From W-Chloroflexi-9 sp045863195 (GTDB lineage: Bacteria; Chloroflexota; Dehalococcoidia; UBA2979), in assembly GCA_045863195.1 (NCBI GenBank), contig BTUI01000005.1, forward strand, positions 62,001 through 126,000: DNA of 64,000 nucleotides, in the 5' to 3' direction. Shown one piece after another: positions 53,262-59,807 of this stretch. The notes under the pieces were generated by a model that had not been told where the DNA came from, ran no database searches, and saw nothing but the letters and a program-made list of their open reading frames with translations. A program made the position numbers and the translations under genes. The stretch's first letter is position 1. The number at the start of each line of letters is the position of its first letter.

Positions 53262-53765
53262 CTACTTCTTGGCGGGCTTCGCCGCTCGGCGCTCGTCCTC
53301 GAGGCTCTTCTTGAGTTCGGCGCGGCGCGTCACGACGCGGTCCATCTTCGCGCGGAGTTCCTCGCGCATCGTCTGCAGGTGCTCCACCTTGTGCTCGACG
53401 ACATCGAGCTGCTTGGTGAGCGCCAGGATGATCTTCTCGGCGCGCTCCAGGCGCGCGGGGATCTCCCGGTCCGGGCGGTAGGTGTCCCGGATCATCTGGA
53501 GCATCTCTTCCGCCTCGACCATCTCCTTGATCTCGGCGAGCGTGAAGCCCAGCAAGCCCTGCAGGCGCTTGATGTATTCGATGCGCGTGACGTCGTCCTC
53601 GGAGTAGAGGCGGAAACCACCGTCCATCCGCTCCGGCGGGTCGAGGAGGCCCTTCTCCTCGTAGAAGCGCAGCGTGCGCTGCGTCACACCGGTGCGGTCA
53701 GCGACCTCACCGATCTGGTAGCGCGCGACGTGCGGGTCCACGGCCGGGGTAGCGTCTGTCGTCAT
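53262..53765 (-). CDS. MerR-family transcriptional regulator
   Basis: 167 aa. MerR HTH YQIGEVADRTGVTQRTLRFY, EEKGLLDPPERMDGGFRLYS, EDDVTRIEYIKRLQGLLGFT, then a long coiled-coil dimer helix and a Lys/Arg-rich tail. No conserved Cys for metal sensing is seen, so a small-molecule or stress ligand is more likely. The start is ATG 53765: its -10 TACGAT (53778-53773) contains the upstream ATG at 53774, which therefore is not used. The promoter carries a dyad in its spacer, see next entry. Confidence 0.85.
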   Translation of the reverse strand: MTTDATPAVDPHVARYQIGEVADRTGVTQRTLRFYEEKGLLDPPERMDGGFRLYSEDDVTRIEYIKRLQGLLGFTLAEIKEMVEAEEMLQMIRDTYRPDREIPARLERAEKIILALTKQLDVVEHKVEHLQTMREELRAKMDRVVTRRAELKKSLEDERRAAKPAKK

Positions 53766-53772
53766 GCGCGGC

Positions 53773-53802
53773 ATCGTAGGGACGCCGTTTCCGGCGCGTC
53801 AA
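53773..53802 (-). promoter_or_regulatory. MerR-type promoter/operator with leaderless start
   Basis: On the minus strand: -35 TTGACG (53802-53797), 18-nt spacer, -10 TACGAT (53778-53773), then 7 nt to the ATG. The spacer contains the dyad CGCCG-GAAA-CGGCG centred between the boxes. A dyad in an overlong spacer is the classical MerR-family operator, so the gene probably controls itself. Confidence 0.7.
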
Positions 53803-53864
53803 CCAAACACGCCCGAAACACGGCGGAGATTCGCACGTTCCGGGGTGGACAGAAGGGCAGCGAC

Positions 53865-54602
53865 TTACTCGTCGTCTTCGTCGTCGTGGTCGTGATCGTG
53901 ATCGTGCTTCGGCGCGAAGGGCGCACCGAGGGCGACACCACCCTCGCCGGGCGCGGCCTTGCGCGGCGGCGGCACCTGGCGAGCCGCCTCCAGCGTGGCG
54001 GCGGTCTGTGCCGCCGGCACCAGCACCACGGGCGCGCCGGCATCCCGCCACGCCTCAAGGACGGCGCCGTCCGGCTGCCCGGTCGCGCGGATGAGCAGCG
54101 GCGCGCCGCAGAGCAGCGCCACGCGGCGGAGTTCGATCTGCTCGCGCACGGTGATCACATCCGCGTCCGCCTCCACCAGCACCGCGTCGAGGTCGATCGC
54201 GGCGACGGAGCGGAGGCGCTGCTCGTCCTGGTCAGCGCCCAGCAGCAACACGGCGCCCAGTTCCTTCACGGTGAGGGCGGAGGCGTGCGTGCGGGAGTCA
54301 TCGAAGGCGAAGAAGTCGGCGCCAGCCTCGCGGGCGCGCTCCGCCTCTACCTTCGTCGCGTCCGCGACGCGGAGGCCCACCGGCACCTTCGCGGCGGCGA
54401 CCGCCTCCGCGAGGTCCGAGATGGGGCCGGTGAAGAGGATGCCGTCCGCGCCGTCCGCAGACGCCGCGCCAGCCTCGGCGGGCGTGGCCGCCTCGGCGAG
54501 GACGAGCATGTAGCGAGGGCGCTCCTGCCGGGCGATGGCGGCGAAGCCGAACCCGCCAATGGCGCGACCCACGTCGCGGATGCGCGTGCGGAACCTGCTC
54601 AT
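53865..54602 (-). CDS. Conserved hypothetical with alpha/beta-barrel-like repeats and Asp/His tail
   Basis: 245 aa, unrecognised. Alternating helices and short strands (GADGILFTGPI, VPVGLRVADATK, GADFFAFDD, LGAVLLLGADQD, APLLIRATGQPD) suggest a TIM-barrel-like fold such as phosphoribosylanthranilate- or thiE-like enzymes without their phosphate motif. The last 15 residues KHDHDHDHDDEDDE are a His/Asp run that could bind metal. GAAGGG precedes the ATG at 54602. Confidence 0.5.
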   Translation of the reverse strand: MSRFRTRIRDVGRAIGGFGFAAIARQERPRYMLVLAEAATPAEAGAASADGADGILFTGPISDLAEAVAAAKVPVGLRVADATKVEAERAREAGADFFAFDDSRTHASALTVKELGAVLLLGADQDEQRLRSVAAIDLDAVLVEADADVITVREQIELRRVALLCGAPLLIRATGQPDGAVLEAWRDAGAPVVLVPAAQTAATLEAARQVPPPRKAAPGEGGVALGAPFAPKHDHDHDHDDEDDE

Positions 54603-54647
54603 CGCACAGCCCTTCGTCGCGCTGGCCGGGTCGCGTTCAGGAGAACC

Positions 54648-54722
54648 TGGAGCCGCCGGTGGGACTCGAACCCACGACCTGCTGTTTACGAAACAGCTGC
54701 TCTGCCACTGAGCTACAGCGGC
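54648..54722 (-). tRNA. tRNA-Thr (anticodon CGT)
   Basis: 75 nt with encoded CCA. Acceptor stem GCCGCTG/CGGCGGC with one G-U pair, D stem GCTC/GAGC, anticodon stem GCTGT/ACAGC with loop TTCGTAA (anticodon CGT), T stem GTGGG/CCCAC with TTCGAGT, discriminator T. CGT reads the threonine codon ACG. Confidence 0.95.
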
Positions 54723-54733
54723 CCGGTCGGATC

Positions 54734-54761
54734 AGTATAGGGGAGTGCGCCCGACGCTCAA
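54734..54761 (-). promoter_or_regulatory. Promoter of tRNA-Thr
   Basis: On the minus strand: -35 TTGAGC (54761-54756), 16-nt spacer, -10 TATACT (54739-54734), starting 11 nt before the tRNA 5' end. Confidence 0.65.
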
Positions 54762-54798
54762 TCAGGCCGGGATCAGGGCGATCCCGGATCCCGTGCGC

Positions 54799-55515
54799 CT
54801 ACAGGTCGCGGTTTCGGAAGATCCAGAAGGAGGCGAAGATCGCCGCCGCGGTGAGCCCGGAGAAGACCACGAGTTCGCGGACGATGTCCCACGCCGGGGT
54901 GTGGCCTCGGAAGGTCTGGGGGAGCCGCGCGAGGACGGCGGTGGTGCTCATCCACTCCAGGCCGAGGAACTGCAGGATGACGCCGGAGAGCACCACCAGC
55001 AGCAGCAGCGAGAGCACCGCGAGCAGCACGTTGGTCATGAGCGAGGAGAGCGTGAGCCCGAGGGCGCCGAGGAACGACAGGATCAGCGCGACCGTGAGGA
55101 TGCCGATGACGATGCCGCCGAAGGTGGTGTCCGGCGCGGCGTAGCGCAGGATCAGGTAGGTGAACGGCAGCATCACCGCGAAGTAGATCGCCAGCGCGAA
55201 GCCGAGGCGTGCCGCCACCTTCGCCCAGACGAACTCGGTGCGCGTGACGGAGCGCGAGAGGATGCCGTCCGCGATCACGGAGGCCTCGCCGCTAATCGCG
55301 CCGGCGGTTAGCACGGCGATCGCCAGGCCGGAGATCGGCATCACCACCGCGGCCACGTACGCACCCATTGTCTCCGACGCAAGCTCCGCCTCGTTCGCCG
55401 CGACGACGACGAGGAAGAGCGCGGGGGCGATGAGCAGCGGCAGCCAGATGCGCGTGATCCAGGAGCGGATCAGTTGCCCGAGGTCATACCGGAGGATGGC
55501 CAGAAATGCCTGCAT
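54799..55515 (-). CDS. ABC-2-type exporter permease
   Basis: 238 aa with six predicted membrane segments (WITRIWLPLLIAPALFLVVV, YVAAVVMPISGLAIAVLTAG, LGFALAIYFAVMLPF, GGIVIGILTVALILSFLGAL, LLLLVVLSGVILQFLGL and a last helix). The DGILSRSVTRTEFVWAK segment is typical of ABC-2 permeases. GAGGAG precedes ATG 55515. It follows the ATP-binding gene, overlapping it by 32 nt. Confidence 0.85.
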   Translation of the reverse strand: MQAFLAILRYDLGQLIRSWITRIWLPLLIAPALFLVVVAANEAELASETMGAYVAAVVMPISGLAIAVLTAGAISGEASVIADGILSRSVTRTEFVWAKVAARLGFALAIYFAVMLPFTYLILRYAAPDTTFGGIVIGILTVALILSFLGALGLTLSSLMTNVLLAVLSLLLLVVLSGVILQFLGLEWMSTTAVLARLPQTFRGHTPAWDIVRELVVFSGLTAAAIFASFWIFRNRDL

Positions 55516-56548
55516 CGATCTCCTCGGTGCTTCCCGTGTGCTGTCCACCCTGGTGGGCGACCTCCTGCGCGGCGGCCCAGGCGGCCACGCGCAGGAAGCC
55601 GCGCGTGCGGTCGTCCTCCAGCCGGCGGAGGAATGCCTCTTCGATCTCGTCGGAGCCGGTGTCGATGTGGAGGAGTTCCACGCCGGTGCGGTCGATCAAC
55701 TGCAGCACGCGCTGCAGGTACTCCGTCAGCGGCTCCGTGCCGAGGAAGGTGATCCGGAACTCCGCGCCGAGCCGCTCGTAGCGGACCGACCCGAGTTCAT
55801 CGAGCGTGTGCAACTGCTGTTCGAAGGCGGTGGTGTTGCCCTCGATCTCCACGGCCACGGTGCCCTGGCGGGCGAGGCGCCGCATCTCCGCCATGGGGCC
55901 GGAGTAGATCAGACGGCCCTGCGAGATGATCCCCACGTCCGTACAGACGCGCTCCACGTCCGTGAGGATGTGGGTGGCGATGATGATCGTGCGGTCGCGT
56001 CCGGAGAGTTCGCGGATCAACTCGATGGTCTGCTTGCGGCCGGCCGGGTCCAGGCCGGAGGTCGGCTCGTCCAGGATCAGCAGTTCCGGGTCGTTCATCA
56101 GCGCGGCGGCGATGCCCAGGCGCGTGAGCATACCGGTGGAGAACCCGGCCACCTTCTGCGATGCGGCGCCAGTGAGGTCCACCGCCTGCAGCAGCCGCGA
56201 CAACTGGATCTTCGCGCGGTCGCGCGGCATCCCCAGCACGGAGCCCACGAACTCCAGGAAGGAGATCGGCGTCATGTGCTTCGGGAAGGTCGGGTTCGTC
56301 GGCAGGTAGCCGATGCGACGGCGCAGGTCGGCGCGGTCGCCGGTCATGGACTCGCCGAAGACCTGCAACTCGCCCGCCGTCGGACGCTGCAGCCCCAGCA
56401 GCAGGCGGAAGGTGGTGGACTTGCCGGCGCCGTTGGGGCCGACGAGGCCGAACACCTGCCCCTTCTCCACGCGCAGGTTCAGCGCATTGAGGGCGATGTA
56501 CCGGTCCTCGTAGATCTTGGTGAGGTCGGTCGTGTTGACGACGTGCAT
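55484..56548 (-). CDS. ABC transporter ATP-binding protein (ABC-2 exporter)
   Basis: 354 aa. Walker A GPNGAGKST, signature SGMLTRLG-type (FSTGMLTRLGIAAALM), Walker B LLILDEPTSGLDP and H-loop ATHILTDVERVC. About 120 extra C-terminal residues hold a DUF4162-like region. The gene overlaps the permease start by 32 nt, so the two make one exporter. Substrate unknown. Confidence 0.92.
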   Translation of the reverse strand: MHVVNTTDLTKIYEDRYIALNALNLRVEKGQVFGLVGPNGAGKSTTFRLLLGLQRPTAGELQVFGESMTGDRADLRRRIGYLPTNPTFPKHMTPISFLEFVGSVLGMPRDRAKIQLSRLLQAVDLTGAASQKVAGFSTGMLTRLGIAAALMNDPELLILDEPTSGLDPAGRKQTIELIRELSGRDRTIIIATHILTDVERVCTDVGIISQGRLIYSGPMAEMRRLARQGTVAVEIEGNTTAFEQQLHTLDELGSVRYERLGAEFRITFLGTEPLTEYLQRVLQLIDRTGVELLHIDTGSDEIEEAFLRRLEDDRTRGFLRVAAWAAAQEVAHQGGQHTGSTEEIDAGISGHPPV

Positions 56549-56704
56549 AGGGCGCGATCCCCGGGGTGGTCCGTTCAGGGGCGCGCATGCATCCCGCGCC
56601 GGCCCGTGCCGGCAGGTCAGGACGCTCCCCCCGCGCGCGGTTGCGATCATAACCGCAGGCGCGGCACGAACGGAAGGCACCCGTTACTTACCTCTATCTG
56701 AGGG

Positions 56705-56737
56705 GTTTCCGGATGATGCATGATTCGTGCCGGAAAC
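56705..56737. promoter_or_regulatory. Inverted repeat upstream of the orphan OmpR-type regulator
   Basis: GTTTCCGG (56705-56712) and CCGGAAAC (56730-56737) form a perfect 8-bp dyad with 17-nt spacing. The right GAAAC (56733-56737) stands 10 nt before the -10 TACACT at 56748-56753, which is 8 nt before the ATG. GAAAC is also the repeated word upstream of glnA, suggesting autoregulation (inference). Confidence 0.5.
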
Positions 56738-56761
56738 ATTGGAGGCTTACACTCCGCACCT

Positions 56762-57460
56762 ATGCAGCGCATCCTCGTCGTCTCGCAGGACGTCGCGCAC
56801 ATTCGCGCTGCCGAGGCGGCCGCGCGCGCTGACGGCCGCGTCGTACGCACCGAGGCGAACGCGGAGGGCTGCCTGATCGCCGTCCGCGAATGGCGTCCGG
56901 CCCTCGTGATCATCGACCTCGGCATTGGCCTCACGCCCGGCGGGCTCGCCGCGCTGCTGCGCGACGAGGCGATCGAGGAGGGCGTGGCGACGCTGGCGAT
57001 CGTGGCGCCCTCGCAACTCTCGCTGATGACGGCGAGCGTGCACGTGGACGACTTCATCATGACGCCGGTGGATGAGGACGAGCTGCGGCTGCGGCTCTCC
57101 CGTCTGGTGCTGGAGCAGACCGGCGCGGACGACACGAACGTGATCCGCCACGGGCCGCTCGCGATCGACCTCGAGCGGTACAAGGTGACGATCGATGCGG
57201 AGGTCGTGGACCTCACCTACAAGGAGTACGAACTCCTGCGGTTCCTGGCGTCCAACCCCGGCAAGCCGTTCACGCGCGAGGCGCTGCTGAACCAGGTGTG
57301 GGGGTACGACTACTACGGCGGCTCCCGCACCGTGGATGTCCATGTCCGGCGCATCCGATCGAAGATCGAGTCGCGCGAGATGTTCATCGACACGGTGCGG
57401 AACGTGGGTTACCGCTTCGTCGAGACCTATCAGTCCGCGAGAAGGGGCGCCAGCCGGTAG
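56762..57460 (+). CDS. Orphan OmpR-family regulator with atypical receiver, GlnR-like
   Basis: 232 aa. C-terminal winged helix is OmpR-type: VDLTYKEYELLRFLASNPGK, TREALLNQVWGYDYYGGSRT and VDVHVRRIRSKIE. The receiver keeps Asp52 (ALVIIDLG) but has one acidic pocket residue (Asp10), no switch Thr/Ser and Thr101 in place of the conserved Lys (DFIMTPVD). No histidine kinase is near. The same pattern (OmpR orphan, broken phospho-pocket) defines actinobacterial GlnR, and amtB, glnB and glnA are 0.4-3 kb away. ATG 56762 agrees with the -10 TACACT 8 nt upstream. Confidence 0.75.
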   Translation: MQRILVVSQDVAHIRAAEAAARADGRVVRTEANAEGCLIAVREWRPALVIIDLGIGLTPGGLAALLRDEAIEEGVATLAIVAPSQLSLMTASVHVDDFIMTPVDEDELRLRLSRLVLEQTGADDTNVIRHGPLAIDLERYKVTIDAEVVDLTYKEYELLRFLASNPGKPFTREALLNQVWGYDYYGGSRTVDVHVRRIRSKIESREMFIDTVRNVGYRFVETYQSARRGASR

Positions 57461-57729
57461 CCGACCCTCGTGACCGTGTCGATGATGTCGGCGGCCTCGC
57501 CGAGCTTCGACCGGATGCGAGAGATGATCACGGCGAGGCGGCGTCGAGCGTGGGGGACGGGCGTGCCCCAGAGCGCCTGCGCGAGCGCGTCATAGGTCAC
57601 CACCCGGCCTGACTGCTCCACGATGTACCAGAGTGCGTTGAACTCCATGAACGTGAGGCGTACCGGCCGTCCGTGGACGGTCACCAGGTACCGATCTCGG
57701 TCAATCAGGAGGTCGCCGGCTCGGATCAT
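57430..57729 (-). CDS. Stand-alone OmpR-type winged-helix protein
   Basis: 99 aa, only the DNA-binding domain of OmpR regulators: RPVRLTFMEFNALWYIVEQS, TYDALAQALWGTPVPHARRR, AVIISRIRSKLG and TVTRVGYRL. No receiver. It is convergent with the orphan regulator and overlaps its end by 31 nt, and lies downstream of glnB and a strong hairpin. Whether it is a partner or competitor of the orphan regulator is unknown. Confidence 0.75.
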   Translation of the reverse strand: MIRAGDLLIDRDRYLVTVHGRPVRLTFMEFNALWYIVEQSGRVVTYDALAQALWGTPVPHARRRLAVIISRIRSKLGEAADIIDTVTRVGYRLAPLLAD

Positions 57730-57772
57730 GTCACGCTCACTCGCACGGGCCGCGGTGGGAGGGCTGGATGGT

Positions 57773-57810
57773 CCGCCCCCGACGCCCGGGAGGGTGGGCG
57801 TCGGGGGCGG
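57773..57810 (-). terminator. Strong hairpin after glnB
   Basis: Perfect 15-bp inverted repeat CCGCCCCCGACGCCC / GGGCGTCGGGGGCGG with an 8-nt loop, 30 nt beyond the stop of the glnB-like gene. It probably ends the amtB-glnB transcript before the winged-helix gene. Confidence 0.65.
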
Positions 57811-57839
57811 TGGGGTCGGCTGTTCGGCCGTCCCGGCGC

Positions 57840-58178
57840 TTAGAGCGCCGAGTCGTCCTGTTCGCCGGTGCGGATGCGGATCGCCCGGGCGACGGGGGTG
57901 ACGAAGATCTTCCCGTCACCCACCTCGCCCGTGCGGGCGGCTTCCACGATCCGCTGGATCACGGGGTCGACATCGGCGTCCTTGACGACCATCTCGACCT
58001 TGATCTTGGTGAGGTACTCCACCGCGAAGGTGCGCCCTCGCCACTGCTCGGTCACGCCGCGCTGGACGCCGTGGCCGCGCACCTCCGTGAGGGTCATGCC
58101 GCCGTGGGCCAGGTCCTCCAGGGCGGCCTTCACCACCTGGAGCTTGTCCGGACGGATGATCGCTTCGACTTTCTGCAT
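57840..58178 (-). CDS. glnK: Nitrogen regulatory protein P-II (GlnB/GlnK type), Tyr51 replaced by Phe
   Basis: 112 aa, full length: KVEAIIRPDKLQVVKAALE, T-loop VTEQWRGRTFAVEYLTK, VGDGKIFVTPVARAIRIRTG. Gln39 of the nucleotide pocket is kept. At the usual modification site Tyr51 the residue is Phe, and Glu50 is Thr, so it cannot be uridylylated or adenylylated at 51 and the contact with AmtB may differ. Start ATG 58178 follows the amtB stop by 27 nt. It is called GlnK because of its place beside amtB. Confidence 0.9.
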   Translation of the reverse strand: MQKVEAIIRPDKLQVVKAALEDLAHGGMTLTEVRGHGVQRGVTEQWRGRTFAVEYLTKIKVEMVVKDADVDPVIQRIVEAARTGEVGDGKIFVTPVARAIRIRTGEQDDSAL

Positions 58179-58205
58179 CTCTCGTTCCTCCTGGTCGCTG
58201 CCGAC

Positions 58206-59630
58206 CTAGCGCTGGCTGCCGGTCAGCGTGACGAAGGGGTCGCGACCGCCGGTGAACTCGGGGTAGGCCTCCATGCCGTGTTCGTAGACGTCCAGGCCCG
58301 CCTCTTCCTCCGCCTCGGAGACGCGCAGGCCAATGGTGGCCTTGATGACGCCGAAGAGGATGGCGGAGGCGAGGACGGTCCAGCCGGCGACGGCCAGGAT
58401 GCCCACGACCTGCGTCATGAAGAGATCGGTGCCGCCGCCCAGCAGCAGGCCCCAGGTGGACGTGACGCCGTATGCGTTCTCCATGAGCGCCTCGCTGGAG
58501 AAGAGGCCCACCGCGAGCGTGCCCCAGACACCGTTCATCAGGTGCACCGGGACCGCGCCCACCGGGTCGTCGATCTTCAGCGTGTCCAGCAGGGCGACGC
58601 CGTAGACGATGATGAAGCCGGCGACGACACCCGCGACGATCGCGGCCCACGGCTCCAGCGTGGCCGTACCGGCCGTGATGGCGACGAGGCCGCCGAGGAT
58701 GCCGTTCAGCGTGAGCGACAGGTCGCTCTTGCCGTGCTGCACCCAGGACAGGACCATCGCCGTGGCGCCACCCGCGGTGGCGGCCAGGGTCGTGGTGACG
58801 GCAACGCGCGCCGCGATCTCGTAGAAGCCACCGGTCATGCCCAGCGTGGAACCGGCATTGAAGCCGTACCAGCCGACCCAGAGGATGAACACGCCCAGCA
58901 CGCCGAGCGGGAGGGAGTGGCCGGGGAAGGCGTTGACCTGCCCGTTCACGAATCGGCCCTTGCGCGCGCCGACCATGATCGCGCCGACGAGGGCGGCCCA
59001 GCCGCCGACGGAGTGGACCACCGTGGAGCCGGCGAAGTCCACCATGCCCACGCCGTTCATCGGGTCGTCCGTGAACGCGGTCAGGAACCCGTTCCCGTCC
59101 CAGATCCAGTGCGTGACGATGGGGTAGATCAGGCCGGTGATGAACGTGGTGTAGACGATGTAGGCGGAGAACTTGGTGCGCTCCGCCATGGCGCCGGACA
59201 CGATCGTCGCGGCGGTGGCCGCAAAGACGAACTGGAAGAAGAACGTGGCGTAGTCCGTGTTGCCCTTCAGGAAGAAGGAACCGGCGCCGTAGAAGCCGTT
59301 GGCTGCTTCGCCCGCGCCGTAGGCGAGCCCGAAGCCGACGGCGAAGTAGACCATCGCCCCGAAACATGCGTCCAGGACGTTCTTCATGAGGATGTTGGTG
59401 ACGTTCTTGGAGCGGACGAATCCCGCCTCCACGAGCGCGAAGCCGGCCTGCATGAACAGGACCAGGGTCGCGGCCACCAGCAGCCACATGGTGTCTACGG
59501 CTGCAATCAGGTCATCCAGGCCTGTCTGCAGCTCCTCCGGGGTCTGCGCAGCAGCGACGCTCAGGCCGCTGACCAACGCCACCCCACCTCCGAACAGTGC
59601 GCCGAGTGCGAGCGAACGTGCTTTCTTCAA
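58206..59630 (-). CDS. amtB: Ammonium transporter AmtB
   Basis: 474 aa. Signal-like N-terminus, then eleven helices: LVAATLVLFMQAGFALVEAG, RSKNVTNILMKNVLD, VDFAGSTVVHSVGGWAALVG and HGFGAMG-type conserved pore residues, including the twin His region (DFAGSTVVH) and Phe gate. It imports ammonium. TTG 59630 is the start because a perfect AAGGAGG is 9 nt upstream; no better in-frame ATG exists nearby. Divergent from glnA, followed by the P-II gene. Confidence 0.95.
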   Translation of the reverse strand: MKKARSLALGALFGGGVALVSGLSVAAAQTPEELQTGLDDLIAAVDTMWLLVAATLVLFMQAGFALVEAGFVRSKNVTNILMKNVLDACFGAMVYFAVGFGLAYGAGEAANGFYGAGSFFLKGNTDYATFFFQFVFAATAATIVSGAMAERTKFSAYIVYTTFITGLIYPIVTHWIWDGNGFLTAFTDDPMNGVGMVDFAGSTVVHSVGGWAALVGAIMVGARKGRFVNGQVNAFPGHSLPLGVLGVFILWVGWYGFNAGSTLGMTGGFYEIAARVAVTTTLAATAGGATAMVLSWVQHGKSDLSLTLNGILGGLVAITAGTATLEPWAAIVAGVVAGFIIVYGVALLDTLKIDDPVGAVPVHLMNGVWGTLAVGLFSSEALMENAYGVTSTWGLLLGGGTDLFMTQVVGILAVAGWTVLASAILFGVIKATIGLRVSEAEEEAGLDVYEHGMEAYPEFTGGRDPFVTLTGSQR

Positions 59631-59676
59631 CGGTGGTTACCTCCTTCGCACGGTGGAGCCAGTCTCTGTGCGGCGC

Positions 59677-59783
59677 GTTTCCCTCCGTTGTCAGCGATGT
59701 GAAACGTCCGTGTCGCCGCGGTTTCTTCGGTGTTTCGGCGCACCTGCGGCCGGGCCGAGCGGGCGTAGAAACACCTCTGAAAC
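59677..59783. promoter_or_regulatory. GAAAC direct repeats, candidate OmpR/GlnR-type boxes between amtB and glnA
   Basis: GAAAC-N6-GAAAC at 59768-59783 (plus strand), GTTTC-N6-GTTTC at 59721-59736 (the same box on the minus strand, toward amtB) and GTCAG-N6-GAAAC at 59690-59705, plus a single GTTTC at 59677-59681. Pentamers repeated every 11 bp are the usual target of OmpR-family dimers, and GaAAC with gTnAC is the actinobacterial GlnR box. The plus-strand box ends 11 nt before the glnA -10 and replaces the -35. Confidence 0.6.
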
Positions 59784-59794
59784 GTGTGGCGCGC

Positions 59795-59800
59795 TAACAT
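59795..59800 (+). promoter_or_regulatory. -10 box TAACAT, leaderless type, for glnA
   Basis: TAACAT lies 7 nt before the ATG at 59808. No -35 match is seen in the usual place; the GAAAC repeats sit there instead, as in activator-dependent promoters. This favours ATG 59808 over the in-frame ATG at 59784, which precedes the -10 box. Confidence 0.6.
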
Positions 59801-59807
59801 CGAGCGC

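Noticed and set aside
57868..58209. Plus-strand open frames opposite glnK and amtB
   Set aside because: Shadow frames of conserved genes in the other strand.
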